Assembly (NCBI RefSeq): GCF_036227485.1
Contig: NZ_CP109479.1
Location: 4,650,001-4,714,000 of the forward strand
Length of the DNA: 64,000 bases
Reading direction: 5' to 3'
DNA from: Streptomyces sp. NBC_01451
GTDB taxonomy: Bacteria > Actinomycetota > Actinomycetes > Streptomycetales > Streptomycetaceae
Every line of letters starts with the position of its first letter. The stretch's first letter is position 1. Shown in pieces: positions 50,810-60,077 of the stretch. The notes below the pieces were generated by a model. It ran no database searches, had not been told where the DNA came from, and worked only from the letters and a program-made list of their open reading frames with translations. The position numbers and the translations under genes were made by a program.

Positions 50810-50835
50810 GGAAGCCGCCGTCCGGGGACCGCGTC

Positions 50836-51903
50836 CTACAACTGCACCCCGCGCGCCGTCAGCCACGCCGCCGGGTCCACCCCGGAGCCCAGTTCCGGTG
50901 TGACGCGTACCTCGAAGTGCAGGTGCGGGCCGGTCGAGTTGCCGGTCGTGCCGGTCTGGCCGATCCACTGGCCCGGGGTCACCCGCTGCCCCTGGTCGAC
51001 GGTGACGGCGGCGAGGTGCGCGTACTGCGTGTAGTAGCCCCCGGGGTGCTCGATCACGATCTCGATGCCGAAGGCGCCCCCGCACGACACCGACGCCACG
51101 GTGCCCGCACCGACCGCCCGCACCGGAGTGCCGATCGGTACCGCGAAGTCCTGCCCGGTGTGCCCGTTCGCCCACCGGTCGCCGCCGCTGCCGAAACTCG
51201 CGGAGAGCTCGTACGTCTCCACGGGCGTGACGTACTCCGGCATCGTCCCGGGATCCGGCTGGTCGAGCCGGACGGCGCCCCGGCACGAGCCCGCCGCGAC
51301 CGAGGCGTCCGCCCGGCCCTGGAGTGTCCAGCGGGCCTCTTCCAGCTTCGCCTCGATCGACCGCTTCAGCTCGGCGAGTTCGCCGTTGCGCCGCTCCAGC
51401 CTCTGCCACTGCGCCGCCGCCTTCGCCTCGTCGGCGGCGAGCCGGGCCTCCGCGCGCCGGCTCTTGTCGATGGCGTTGTTGACGGCGAGATCGGCCTGCC
51501 ACACGGCCCGCTGACCGCGCATCAGCTCCTCGGGGCTGTCCGCGAGCAGCATCTGCGCGGTGAGCGGCAGGCCGCCTCCGCTGCGGTACTGGCCGCGTGC
51601 GATCCGGCCCAGGTCCTCGTGCAGGACGGCGATGTCCCGCCGTTCGCGGACGAGGAGTTCCTCGTACCGCCGGGCCCTGGCCCCCTCCGCCTCGGACTCG
51701 AGGCGTCCGGCCTCGTACTGCTGCGTCACCACGGCGGCATCCGCGTACAGCCGGGTCACCTCGGTGCTGAGGCCCGAGTCCGTGGCGGAGCCCGGTCCGG
51801 GGTCCGCGTCCTCGCCCGAGGCGGCCGTGGGCCGGGCGACCAGGACCGCGAGCGCGCACAGCAGTGCCGGAACGAGCAGCGGATGACGGCGACGTGAGCC
51901 CAT
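50836..51903 (-). CDS. Secreted M23 peptidoglycan endopeptidase with coiled coil
   Basis: The 355-residue protein has a signal peptide (PLLVPALLCALAVLVARP), a coiled-coil domain (about 45-205, rich in Arg, Glu and Ala) and a C-terminal lysostaphin-like M23 domain with zinc ligands in GHTGQDFAVP and HLHFEVR. It should cut peptide cross-links in the wall. A cytoplasmic partner such as FtsEX is not nearby. The ATG at 51903 lacks a ribosome binding site; a TTG 21 bases upstream is an alternative. Confidence 0.88.
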   Translation of the reverse strand: MGSRRRHPLLVPALLCALAVLVARPTAASGEDADPGPGSATDSGLSTEVTRLYADAAVVTQQYEAGRLESEAEGARARRYEELLVRERRDIAVLHEDLGRIARGQYRSGGGLPLTAQMLLADSPEELMRGQRAVWQADLAVNNAIDKSRRAEARLAADEAKAAAQWQRLERRNGELAELKRSIEAKLEEARWTLQGRADASVAAGSCRGAVRLDQPDPGTMPEYVTPVETYELSASFGSGGDRWANGHTGQDFAVPIGTPVRAVGAGTVASVSCGGAFGIEIVIEHPGGYYTQYAHLAAVTVDQGQRVTPGQWIGQTGTTGNSTGPHLHFEVRVTPELGSGVDPAAWLTARGVQL

Positions 51904-52017
51904 GTCAGCGATCGTGCACCGCAAACCGGGCCGGGTGCCTGTTCAAGTCGTACGCCTGGGGGACCCCTTGCCACGAACGGCCCAGCAGCGGGCCCCGCAA
52001 CAGGCCCCGCGGTGGCC

Positions 52018-53532
52018 TCAGTACGGGGCCTGCCACACGACCGTCGTACCGCCGCCGTCCGGGCCGCTGCCGGGGCCGTGCCTGCTGTCGCCACCCAGCG
52101 ACTCTGCACGCCGTTTCAGGTTCCTTAGGCCACTGCGCCGGCCGCCCTCGGGAATGCCGACACCGTCGTCGGCGACGGTGAGCCGGACGCCCGGCCGACC
52201 GTCCGGCAGGGTCACGTCCGCGTCGACCACGACATCGATCCGGGACGCCCCGGCGTGGCGGAAGGCGTTGGACAACCCCTCGCGCAGAGCGGCGACGAGG
52301 TTCTTGCCGGTCGGCTCGCCGACGGCGGTGTCGACCGGACCGACCACCCGGAGCGAGGGCTTGAAGCCGAGTGCCACGGCTGCCATGTGGATCTCCCGCC
52401 GCACCCGCGTGGACAGCTCGGACGGCACCTCTCCGGGATCGTCCTGGAGCGCGAAGATCGCGGTGCGGATCTCCTGGATGGTGACGTCGAGTTCGTCGAC
52501 GGCCCTGCCGACACCGTCCCGCACCTCGGGCGCGACCGGCCCGCGCTGGGCGCTCTCCAGCATCATCCCGGTGGCGAACAGCCGTTGGATGACGAGATCG
52601 TGCAGGTCACGGGCGATCCGGTCGCGGTCCTCGTACACCGCGAGCCGTTCCCGGTCGCGTTGTGCCTCGGCCATCATCAGCGCGAGCGCCGCCTGCGCGG
52701 CGAACTGGACGGCCAGCGCGCGCTCCGTCTCCGTGAACACGCGCTCGCCCCGCGCGCGGGGCATGGCGAGGCTGCCGACGACGCGGCCGTCGCTCTGCAG
52801 GGGCAGCAGCATGGTGGGGCCGCAGTCTCGGACGAGTGCGGTGTGGAAGGCCAGCCGGGGGTCGGTGGCCGCGTCCGCGACGAACACCGGCTCGCCGTCG
52901 AGGAGTTCGGCGACGATCTCGCTCTCCGGCGGGATGATCACGCCGAGCGCGTCGGAGGGGCGCTCCGCGTCCACGGCGACGATCTCCAGGCCGCCCTCGG
53001 CGGTGGGCAGCAGCACGATCCCGGCCGCGGCCCCGGAGAGCCGGCGGGCCTGTCGGGCGACGGTCCGGAGGGAGTCGCCGATGTCACCGCCCGAGAGCAG
53101 CGCGGTGGTCACGGCCACGGATCCGTCGATCCAGCGCTCGCGCTGTCTGGCGGCCTCGTAGAGGCGGGCGTTGCCGATGGCGATGCCCGCCTCGGTGGCC
53201 AGCACCCGGACCAGGGTCAGATCGTGCTCGGTGAACGGGCCGCCGCCGCGCTTGTCGCCCAGGTACAGGTTCCCGAAGACCTCGCCGTGCACCCGGATCG
53301 GCTCGACCCACCGGACGGTCTCCTCGTCGACACCGTGGTGCACATAGTCGGTGAAGCCGCTGCCGTCCTCGGCGAGGACCCCGATGGCCACGCGCCCGGC
53401 GTCCACCAGGGCGGTCGCCGTCGCGCAGATCCGCTCCAGCGTGGCGTGCGGCCCGAGCCCGCTCCCGACAGCCCGCATCGCCTCCAGCAACTGCGGCACG
53501 CACGGCTCGGGACGAGGAGGCAGGTCGGACAT
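52018..53532 (-). CDS. GAF-domain sensor histidine kinase (DevS-like)
   Basis: The 504-residue soluble kinase has two GAF domains (about 25-155 and 165-305), a HisKA_3 dimerisation domain with the phosphoacceptor His in IARDLHDLVIQRLF (about 321-334) and a HATPase domain (EGLSNAFRHAGA, VADDGVGIPEGG, SGLRNLKRRAESLGG). It resembles DevS/DosT sensors that respond to redox or oxygen. No response regulator is adjacent. It lies 93 bases after the cydDC stop on the same strand, so a link to oxygen respiration is plausible but unproven. Confidence 0.9.
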   Translation of the reverse strand: MSDLPPRPEPCVPQLLEAMRAVGSGLGPHATLERICATATALVDAGRVAIGVLAEDGSGFTDYVHHGVDEETVRWVEPIRVHGEVFGNLYLGDKRGGGPFTEHDLTLVRVLATEAGIAIGNARLYEAARQRERWIDGSVAVTTALLSGGDIGDSLRTVARQARRLSGAAAGIVLLPTAEGGLEIVAVDAERPSDALGVIIPPESEIVAELLDGEPVFVADAATDPRLAFHTALVRDCGPTMLLPLQSDGRVVGSLAMPRARGERVFTETERALAVQFAAQAALALMMAEAQRDRERLAVYEDRDRIARDLHDLVIQRLFATGMMLESAQRGPVAPEVRDGVGRAVDELDVTIQEIRTAIFALQDDPGEVPSELSTRVRREIHMAAVALGFKPSLRVVGPVDTAVGEPTGKNLVAALREGLSNAFRHAGASRIDVVVDADVTLPDGRPGVRLTVADDGVGIPEGGRRSGLRNLKRRAESLGGDSRHGPGSGPDGGGTTVVWQAPY

Positions 53533-53625
53533 CCCACGAGCCTAATTACTCCAGTTTGTCCGCGAAAGTCGAGCGGCGACGACTCCTCTGGCAGCCAGAG
53601 ATGCAGGGGACAGGCGAACAGGGGA

Positions 53626-56600
53626 CTAGCGCACCGCCGCCACCAACGCCAACTGCTCGGACTCCGCCTCCCGCTCCGCCATCCGCCGCAGCGGCCCCTC
53701 GACGGCGACCAGCTCCGTGTACGTCCCCCGCTGCGCGACCCGCCCCTCGTCCAGGACGATCACCTCGTCCACGGCGTCGAGACCGGCAAGCCGGTGGGTG
53801 ATGAGCAGGGTCGTACGGCCCTCGGTCGCGGCCAGCAGATCGGCGGTGAGCGCGTCGGCGGTCGGCAGGTCGAGGTGTTCGGCGGGCTCGTCGAGCACGA
53901 GCACCGGGAAGTCCGCGAGCAGCGCCCGGGCGAGCGCCAGCCGTTGCCGCTGTCCGCCGGACAGCCGCGCCCCGTGCTCGCCGACGAACGTGTCGAGCCC
54001 GTCGGGCAGCGACTCGGCCCAGTCCAGCAGCCGCGCCCTCACGAGGGCTCCGCGAAGGTCGTCCTCGGTCGCGTCCTTCCTCGCCAGCAGCAGGTTCTCG
54101 CGCACGGAGCTGTCGAAGAGGTGGGCATCCTGGGCGCACAGCCCGACCAGCCGCCGTACGTCGTCGCCGTCGAGCGCGTACGCGTCCACGCCGCCCAGCG
54201 TGTAGGAGCCGGCGTCCGCGTCCAGGAACCGCAGGAGCACCTGGGCGAGCGTCGTCTTGCCGGACCCGGACGGGCCGACGACGGCGACCCGGTGCCCTTC
54301 GTCGAGGGTGAGGTCGAGGCGGGCGAGCGCGTCCCGGTCCTGTCCGGCGTGGCGGGCGGCCAGCTCCCTGACGACGACAGGGAACGGCGACAGCGGCGCG
54401 GGCAGCGGCTGTTCGGGTTCGCGTACGGGCTCGGGCGCGTCCAGGACCTCGTACACGCGCTCCGCGCTCCTGCGCACCCGCTGCCGGTAGCGCACGGCGA
54501 GCGGCAGCCCGAGGACGGCCTCGAAGGCGGCCAGGGGAGTGAGGACGACAACGGCCATCAGCACTCCGCCGAGCCGCCCGTCGGCGACTCCTTGGGCACC
54601 CACGAGGGCGGTGGCCGCCACGGTCAGCCCGGACACCAGCGCGGTGAGTCCGTCGCCGAGCGCGGTGGCGGTGGCTGCGCGGGAGGCGATCCGGGTGAGC
54701 ACCGAGTCGGCCCGCCGTACCTGCTCGGTACGTCCGTTCAGGGCGCCCGCGACCGTCGCCTCGGCGGTGCCTGTCAGCAGGTCGGTCACGTGCGTGGCGA
54801 GTGCTCCGCGGGCCGGGGCGAGCCGGCGTTCGGCGCGCCGCGCCACGGCGCCGGTCACGAGGGGGACGCCGACGCCGGCCGCGAGCAGTCCGGCGGCGAG
54901 GACAGCCCCGGCCTCCGGCAGCAGCCACGCCGTGAACCCGACGGAGGCGGCGGAGACGACGAGGGCGGCCCCGGCGGGGAGCAGCCAGCGCAGCCAGTAG
55001 TCCTGGAGGGCGTCCACATCGGCGACGAGCCGCGACAGCAGGTCGCCGCGCCGCGTCGTCCGCAGTCCGGCGGGCGCCAGCCGCTCCAGGCGCCGGTAGA
55101 CAGCGACCCGGGTGTCCGCGAGCATCCGCAGCACGGCGTCGTGCGACACCAGCCGCTCCGCGTACCGGAAGACGGCCCGCCCGATCCCGAAGGCCCGCGT
55201 GGCCGTCACGGCGACCATCAGATACAGCACGGGCGGCTGCTGCGAGGCGCGCGAGATGAGCCACCCGGAGGTCGCCATGAGCCCGACGGCACTGCCGAGC
55301 GCGAGACTGCCGAGCAGCAGCGCGAGTCCGAGCCGCCCGCGCCGGGCCCCGGACATGGCCCGCACCCGCGCGAGCACACGGAGTCGCTCCGCGGGAGCCC
55401 CGGGCACGAGCTCTTCCTCGTCGAGCACAGGGAGTTGCGCGCTCTGCGGACCGCCCGCGACAAGCCCGTCGGCGCCGAAGGAACCGCCGATCTGCTCGGC
55501 GCCCGGCAGATGAGCGGGGCGGACGGTCTCCGCCAGCCGCACCACCCGGTCCGCCACCGCCAGCAGCGCCGGCCGGTGCACGACCAGCAGTACCGTCCGT
55601 CCGACGGCCAGGCGCCGTACGGCGGCCACGACCTCGGCCTCGGTCTCCCCGTCCAGCGCGGCCGTCGGCTCGTCGAGCAGCAGCACAGGCCGGTCCGCGA
55701 GGAACGCCCGCGCCAGCGCAAGCCGTTGCCGCTGCCCCGCGGAGAGCCCGGCCCCGTCCTCACCGAGCGCCGCGTGGACACCCTCGGGCAGCGCGTCCAC
55801 GAACTCCAGCGCACCGGCATCGGCCAGTGCCCTGCGTACGGCGGTGTCGTCGGCGTCGGGGCGGGCCAGCCGTACGTTCTCGGCGATCGACCCGGCGAAC
55901 AGGTGGGGCCGCTGCGGCACCCAGGCCACCCGGGAACGCCACTGCTCCAGGTCGAGGCCGGCGAGGTCGGCTCCCCCGACGCACACCCGCCCCTCCGTCG
56001 GCCGTACGAACCCGAGCAGGGCGTGCAGCAGCGTCGACTTGCCCGCGCCGCTCGGCCCGACGAGCGCGACCGTCTCGCCGGCCTCGACAGAGAAGGAGGC
56101 GTCCGTCACCGCGTCCACCGAGCGCCCGGGATACCGCACGGTCACGCCCTCGAAGGCCACGCCGCCCTCCGGAACCGCCCCGGTCCCGGATTCCGGCACC
56201 GGCGTCTCCAGTACGGCGAAGATCTCCTCGGCCGCGGCCAGCCCCTCCGCCGCCGCGTGGAACCGGGCGCCCACCTGCCTGAGCGGCAGATACGCCTCGG
56301 GCGCGAGGACGAGAACGACGAGCCCGATGTACAGGTCCATCTCGCCGTGCACGAGCCGCATACCGATGGTCACCGCGACCAGCGCGACGGACAGCGTGGC
56401 CAGCAGTTCCAGCGCGAAGGACGAGATGAAGGCGATCCGCAGGGTTCGCATCGTCGCCTGCCGGTACTCACCGGTGATCCGCCGGATCGACTCGGCCTGT
56501 GCCTTGGCCCGGCCGAACACCTTCAGCGTCGGCAGCCCCGCCACGACATCGAGGAAGTGGCCCGAGAGCCGGGACAGCAGCCGCCACTGACGGTCCATGT

Positions 56601-57162
56601 GGGACTGCGTGGCCCAGCCGATCAGCATCATGAAGACCGGAATGAGCGGCAGGGTGCCGACGATGATCGCGGCGGACACCCAGTCCTCGGTGACGATCCG
56701 CGCCAGCACGGCCACGGGTACCACCACCGCGAGCCCCAGCTGCGGCAGATAGCGCGAGAAGTAGTCGTCGAGCGCGTCGACCCCCCGCGTGGCGAGGGCG
56801 ACCAGCGACCCGGTCCGCTGCCCGCTCAGCCAACCGGGACCGAGCGCGACGGCCCGTTCCAGCAACCGTCCACGCAGCTCCGACTTCACCGCCGCGCTCG
56901 TCCGGTGGGCAGCCAGCTCGGTGAGCCAGGAGACCACCGCCCGACCACCGGCGACGGCCACCAACAACAACAGGGGCGTACGGAGTTCAGCGACCGACAG
57001 GTCGTGCTGGAACGCGCCGACCACCACCTCGGCGATGAGCATGGCCTGCGCGATGACCAGGCCCGCACCGACGGCACCGAGGCCGACGACCGCCAGCAGG
57101 AATCGGCGCGTGGCGCCGGCGTACCGAAGGAGCCGCGGATCGATTGGTTTCACGTGAAACAT
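53626..57162 (-). CDS. cydDC: CydDC fused thiol reductant ABC exporter
   Basis: The 1178-residue protein carries CydD and CydC in one chain. Each half has six membrane segments and an ATPase: half one Walker A GPSGAGKST, signature LSAGQRQR and Walker B LLLDEPTAALD; half two GPSGSGKTT, LSGGQRQR and LVLDEPAEHLD. It exports glutathione/cysteine-like thiols needed for assembly of cytochrome bd. In Streptomyces the fused form is normal. The first codons (MFHVKP) coincide with a parS site, so the N-terminus is partly set by ParB binding. The ATG at 57162 lies 124 bases after cydB. Confidence 0.93.
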   Translation of the reverse strand: MFHVKPIDPRLLRYAGATRRFLLAVVGLGAVGAGLVIAQAMLIAEVVVGAFQHDLSVAELRTPLLLLVAVAGGRAVVSWLTELAAHRTSAAVKSELRGRLLERAVALGPGWLSGQRTGSLVALATRGVDALDDYFSRYLPQLGLAVVVPVAVLARIVTEDWVSAAIIVGTLPLIPVFMMLIGWATQSHMDRQWRLLSRLSGHFLDVVAGLPTLKVFGRAKAQAESIRRITGEYRQATMRTLRIAFISSFALELLATLSVALVAVTIGMRLVHGEMDLYIGLVVLVLAPEAYLPLRQVGARFHAAAEGLAAAEEIFAVLETPVPESGTGAVPEGGVAFEGVTVRYPGRSVDAVTDASFSVEAGETVALVGPSGAGKSTLLHALLGFVRPTEGRVCVGGADLAGLDLEQWRSRVAWVPQRPHLFAGSIAENVRLARPDADDTAVRRALADAGALEFVDALPEGVHAALGEDGAGLSAGQRQRLALARAFLADRPVLLLDEPTAALDGETEAEVVAAVRRLAVGRTVLLVVHRPALLAVADRVVRLAETVRPAHLPGAEQIGGSFGADGLVAGGPQSAQLPVLDEEELVPGAPAERLRVLARVRAMSGARRGRLGLALLLGSLALGSAVGLMATSGWLISRASQQPPVLYLMVAVTATRAFGIGRAVFRYAERLVSHDAVLRMLADTRVAVYRRLERLAPAGLRTTRRGDLLSRLVADVDALQDYWLRWLLPAGAALVVSAASVGFTAWLLPEAGAVLAAGLLAAGVGVPLVTGAVARRAERRLAPARGALATHVTDLLTGTAEATVAGALNGRTEQVRRADSVLTRIASRAATATALGDGLTALVSGLTVAATALVGAQGVADGRLGGVLMAVVVLTPLAAFEAVLGLPLAVRYRQRVRRSAERVYEVLDAPEPVREPEQPLPAPLSPFPVVVRELAARHAGQDRDALARLDLTLDEGHRVAVVGPSGSGKTTLAQVLLRFLDADAGSYTLGGVDAYALDGDDVRRLVGLCAQDAHLFDSSVRENLLLARKDATEDDLRGALVRARLLDWAESLPDGLDTFVGEHGARLSGGQRQRLALARALLADFPVLVLDEPAEHLDLPTADALTADLLAATEGRTTLLITHRLAGLDAVDEVIVLDEGRVAQRGTYTELVAVEGPLRRMAEREAESEQLALVAAVR
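57146..57161. promoter_or_regulatory. parS: parS-like site overlapping the cydDC start codon
   Basis: GGTTTCACGTGAAACA, with one mismatch from consensus, spans the start of the cydDC gene. It is 47 bases from the perfect site at 57193. Confidence 0.7.
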
Positions 57163-57175
57163 GCCCTTCGGTCCA

Positions 57176-57225
57176 GGGAGGTGGTTTCACGATGTTTCAC
57201 GTGAAACATCGTGAAACCACCTCCC
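57176..57225. promoter_or_regulatory. parS: Perfect parS inside a 50-bp palindrome
   Basis: TGTTTCACGTGAAACA (57193-57208) matches the ParB consensus exactly and is the centre of a perfect 50-bp palindrome (GGGAGGTGGTTTCACGATG on the left arm). It lies between cydB and cydDC. The outer part also repeats the half-site TTTCAC, so several ParB contacts or a hairpin terminator after cydB are possible. Confidence 0.88.
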
Positions 57226-57285
57226 ACGGACAGAGATGACGCAGACAGAGATGACGCGGGCCGAGCTGAAGCGGGCGAGAACGAC

Positions 57286-58290
57286 TCAGTGCGCGGCTTC
57301 GGCGAGGTGCTGCGTGCCGATCCGCTTGCGGAACACCCAGTACGTCCAGCCCTGGTAGAGCAGGACCACGGGGGTGGCGATCCCCGCACACCACGTCATG
57401 ATCTTCAGTGTGTACGGGCTCGACGAGGCGTTGGTGACCGTGAGGTTCCAGTCCGCGTTGAGCGAGGACGGCATGACGTTCGGGAAGAGCGTCAGGAAGA
57501 GCATCGCGACGGCGGCCACGATGGTGACCCCGGAGAACGCGAACGCCCAACCCTCACGCCCCTTCTGGGCCGCCCCCAGTGCGGCCACAAGTGCGAGCAC
57601 GGCCACGACCGCCGCGGCCAGCGAGCCGCCGTCGCCCTTGTCGGCCTGGGTCCAGCCCAGGAACGCGAGCGCGACCACGGCGGCGACGAGTCCGACGCGG
57701 ACCGCCAGCTTGCGCGCCCGTTCCCGGATGTCCCCGACGGTCTTGAGGCCGACGAACACCGTGCCGTGGAAGGTGAACAGCGACAGGGTGACCAGGCCGC
57801 CGAGCAGGGCGTACGGGTTGAGCAGGTCGGCGAGATTCCCGACGTACTCGAAGTCCGCGTCGATCTTCACCCCGCGCACGATGTTGGCGAAGGCCACACC
57901 CCAGAGGAACGCCGGGAGGAGCGAGGTCCAGAAGATCGCGGTCTCCCAGTTGCGCTGCCAGTTCTCCTCGGGCCGCTTCACCCGGTACTCGAAGGCGACG
58001 CCCCGCACGATCAGGCAGACCAGGATGAGCAGCAGGGGCAGATAGAAGCCGGAGAAGAGGGTGGCGTACCACTCGGGGAAGGCGGCGAAGGTCGCGCCGC
58101 CCGCCGTCAGCAGCCACACCTCGTTGCCGTCCCAAACGGGCCCGATGGTGTTGATGAGGACCCGCTTCTCGGCCCGGTCCCGGGCGAGCAGCTTGGTGAG
58201 GACACCGACCCCGAAGTCGAAGCCCTCCAGGAAGAAGTAGCCGATCCACAGGACGGCGATGAGGACGAACCAGACGTCGTGAAGTTGCAT
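57286..58290 (-). CDS. cydB: Cytochrome bd ubiquinol oxidase subunit II
   Basis: The 334-residue membrane protein has about nine segments. It starts MQLHDVWFVLIAVLWIGYFFLEG-like and contains FDFGVGVL, GPVWDGNEVWLL and FAAFPEWYATLFSGFYLPL, all conserved in CydB. It supports CydA in quinol oxidation with high oxygen affinity. It lies 22 bases after cydA on the same strand. Confidence 0.95.
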   Translation of the reverse strand: MQLHDVWFVLIAVLWIGYFFLEGFDFGVGVLTKLLARDRAEKRVLINTIGPVWDGNEVWLLTAGGATFAAFPEWYATLFSGFYLPLLLILVCLIVRGVAFEYRVKRPEENWQRNWETAIFWTSLLPAFLWGVAFANIVRGVKIDADFEYVGNLADLLNPYALLGGLVTLSLFTFHGTVFVGLKTVGDIRERARKLAVRVGLVAAVVALAFLGWTQADKGDGGSLAAAVVAVLALVAALGAAQKGREGWAFAFSGVTIVAAVAMLFLTLFPNVMPSSLNADWNLTVTNASSSPYTLKIMTWCAGIATPVVLLYQGWTYWVFRKRIGTQHLAEAAH

Positions 58291-58311
58291 GGCGTTTCCA
58301 GCTCCCTGGGC

Positions 58312-59820
58312 CTAGTAGGAGAAGGCCATCGGCTTGTCGGCGTCCTGGGAGTCGCCGCCGATCTTCGTGGGCGGGTTGAGGTCGGCCTCGGTCAGTTCGG
58401 GCGGCCCGGCCTTGACGTACTTCACCAGCAGCTTGACCTCGATGACGGCGAGGATCGCGTAGAGCGCGGTGAAGACGATCATCGAGGTGAGGACCTCTCC
58501 CTGCGAGACGCCGGGCGAGACCGCGTCCCGGGTCTGGAAGAGGCCGTACACGACCCACGGCTGACGGCCCATCTCGGTGAAGATCCAGCCCCAGGAGTTG
58601 GCGATCAGCGGGAAGCCCAGGGTGAGGATCGCGATGCGCCAGTACCACTTGGTGAGCGTCGGGCCGAGTGCCTTCCCGGGGATCAGCGAGAGATGCGGCA
58701 CTTCGTCGTCGCCGACCCGCAGATGCTGCGGCAGCATGAACTTCTTGCGGGTCAGCCAGAGTCCGGCGAGCCCGATCGCGAAGGACGTCATGCCGAAGCC
58801 GATCATCCAGCGGAAGCCCCAGTAGGCGACCGGGATGTTGGGCCGGTAGTCGCCGGGCCCGAACTTCTCCTGTTCGGCCTTGTTGACGTCGTTGATGCCG
58901 GGGACGTACGAGCTGAAGTCGTCGTTGGCGAGGAAGGACAGCAGGCCGGGGATCTCGATGGCGACCTTGTTGTGGCCGGCCTCGACGTCGCCGTAGGCGA
59001 ACACGGAGAAGGGCGCGGGCGACTCTCCGTCCCAGAGGGCCTCGGCGGCGGCCATCTTCATCGGCTGCTGCTTGAACATGACCTTGCCGAGGAAGTCACC
59101 GCTGACCGCGGTGAGCAGACCGCCGATGACGACGGTGACCAGGCCGAGCCGCAGCGAGGTCTTCATCACGTCGATGTGCTTCTTGCGGGTCAGATGGAAG
59201 GCGGCGATGCCGACCATGAAGGCGCCACCCGTGAGGAAGGCCGCGGAGAGGGTGTGGAAGACCTGGGTCAGCGCGGTGTTCTGGGTGAGGACCAGCCAGA
59301 AGTCGGTGAGCTCGGCGCGCCCCTTCTGCTCGTTGATCCGGTAGCCGACGGGGTGCTGCATCCAGGAGTTGGCCGCGAGGATGAAGTACGCCGACAGGAT
59401 CGTGCCGATCGAGACCATCCAGATGCACGCGAGGTGGATCCTCTTCGGGAGCTTGTCCCAGCCGAAGATCCACAACCCGATGAAGGTGGATTCGAAGAAG
59501 AAGGCGATCAGCGCCTCGAAGGCGAGCGGGGCACCGAAGACATCGCCGACGAAGCGCGAGTAGTCGGACCAGTTCATGCCGAACTGGAACTCCTGCACGA
59601 TGCCGGTGACGACACCCATCGCGATGTTGATCAGGAAGAGCTTGCCCCAGAACTTCGTGGCCTTGAGGTACTTCTCCTTCTCTGTGCGCACCCAGGCGGT
59701 CTGCAGGCCGGCGGTGAGCGCGGCGAGGGAGATCGTCAGCGGGACGAACAGGAAGTGGTAGACGGTGGTGATGCCGAACTGCCATCGGGCCAGAGTCTCG
59801 GGCGCCAAAGCGATGTCCAC
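58312..59820 (-). CDS. cydA: Cytochrome bd ubiquinol oxidase subunit I
   Basis: The 502-residue membrane protein binds hemes b558, b595 and d. It has the N-terminal WQFGITTVYHFLFVPLTIS region with the b595 axial His, the GRQPWVVYG motif, the heme b558 region, and WGFRWMIGFGM near the Q-loop. It reduces O2 to water, taking electrons from menaquinol. Upstream at 59901 is a Rex operator, so expression should rise when NADH/NAD+ is high, that is under low oxygen. Confidence 0.95.
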   Translation of the reverse strand: MDIALAPETLARWQFGITTVYHFLFVPLTISLAALTAGLQTAWVRTEKEKYLKATKFWGKLFLINIAMGVVTGIVQEFQFGMNWSDYSRFVGDVFGAPLAFEALIAFFFESTFIGLWIFGWDKLPKRIHLACIWMVSIGTILSAYFILAANSWMQHPVGYRINEQKGRAELTDFWLVLTQNTALTQVFHTLSAAFLTGGAFMVGIAAFHLTRKKHIDVMKTSLRLGLVTVVIGGLLTAVSGDFLGKVMFKQQPMKMAAAEALWDGESPAPFSVFAYGDVEAGHNKVAIEIPGLLSFLANDDFSSYVPGINDVNKAEQEKFGPGDYRPNIPVAYWGFRWMIGFGMTSFAIGLAGLWLTRKKFMLPQHLRVGDDEVPHLSLIPGKALGPTLTKWYWRIAILTLGFPLIANSWGWIFTEMGRQPWVVYGLFQTRDAVSPGVSQGEVLTSMIVFTALYAILAVIEVKLLVKYVKAGPPELTEADLNPPTKIGGDSQDADKPMAFSY

Positions 59821-59900
59821 ATCTCCTCCTTACGTCCATGGCCATTGTGGCGGTCTGTCCCGGTTGCCACTCCGCGGGAGAAGGACATACCGGGTGCGCT

Positions 59901-59916
59901 TGTGAACGCGTTCACA
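59901..59916. promoter_or_regulatory. Rex operator (ROP) upstream of cydA
   Basis: TGTGAACGCGTTCACA is a perfect palindrome fitting the Rex consensus TGTGAACnnnTTCACA, 81 bases upstream of the cydA start. Rex represses cyd operons in Streptomyces when NAD+ is high. Confidence 0.85.
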
Positions 59917-59979
59917 TTCACAAGCAATTATGGCGCATGCCCGTTCGAACTTGCAGGGGTGGGGGGTCCCTAAACGAGA

Positions 59980-60014
59980 CCTGACCGACCCTTGACGGAA
60001 AAGGGCCGGTCAGG
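59980..60014. terminator. Hairpin terminator between cydA upstream region and hisC
   Basis: CCTGACCGACCCTT (59980-59993) pairs with AAGGGCCGGTCAGG (60001-60014) with one mismatch and a 7-nt loop. It lies 64 bases past the hisC stop and ends that leftward transcript. Confidence 0.7.
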
Positions 60015-60077
60015 CTAGGTACCGACAGTCCGAGAGCCGGTCGGGTGCCGACGCCCGGGACCTGGACCAGAGCTGGA

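Noticed and set aside
52255..57204. Very long open frame (1649 codons) on the plus strand opposite the histidine kinase and cydDC
   Set aside because: It is an antisense frame kept open by the GC codon bias of real genes. The product is low-complexity Arg/Gly/Asp-rich, while the minus strand encodes clear ABC exporter and kinase domains.
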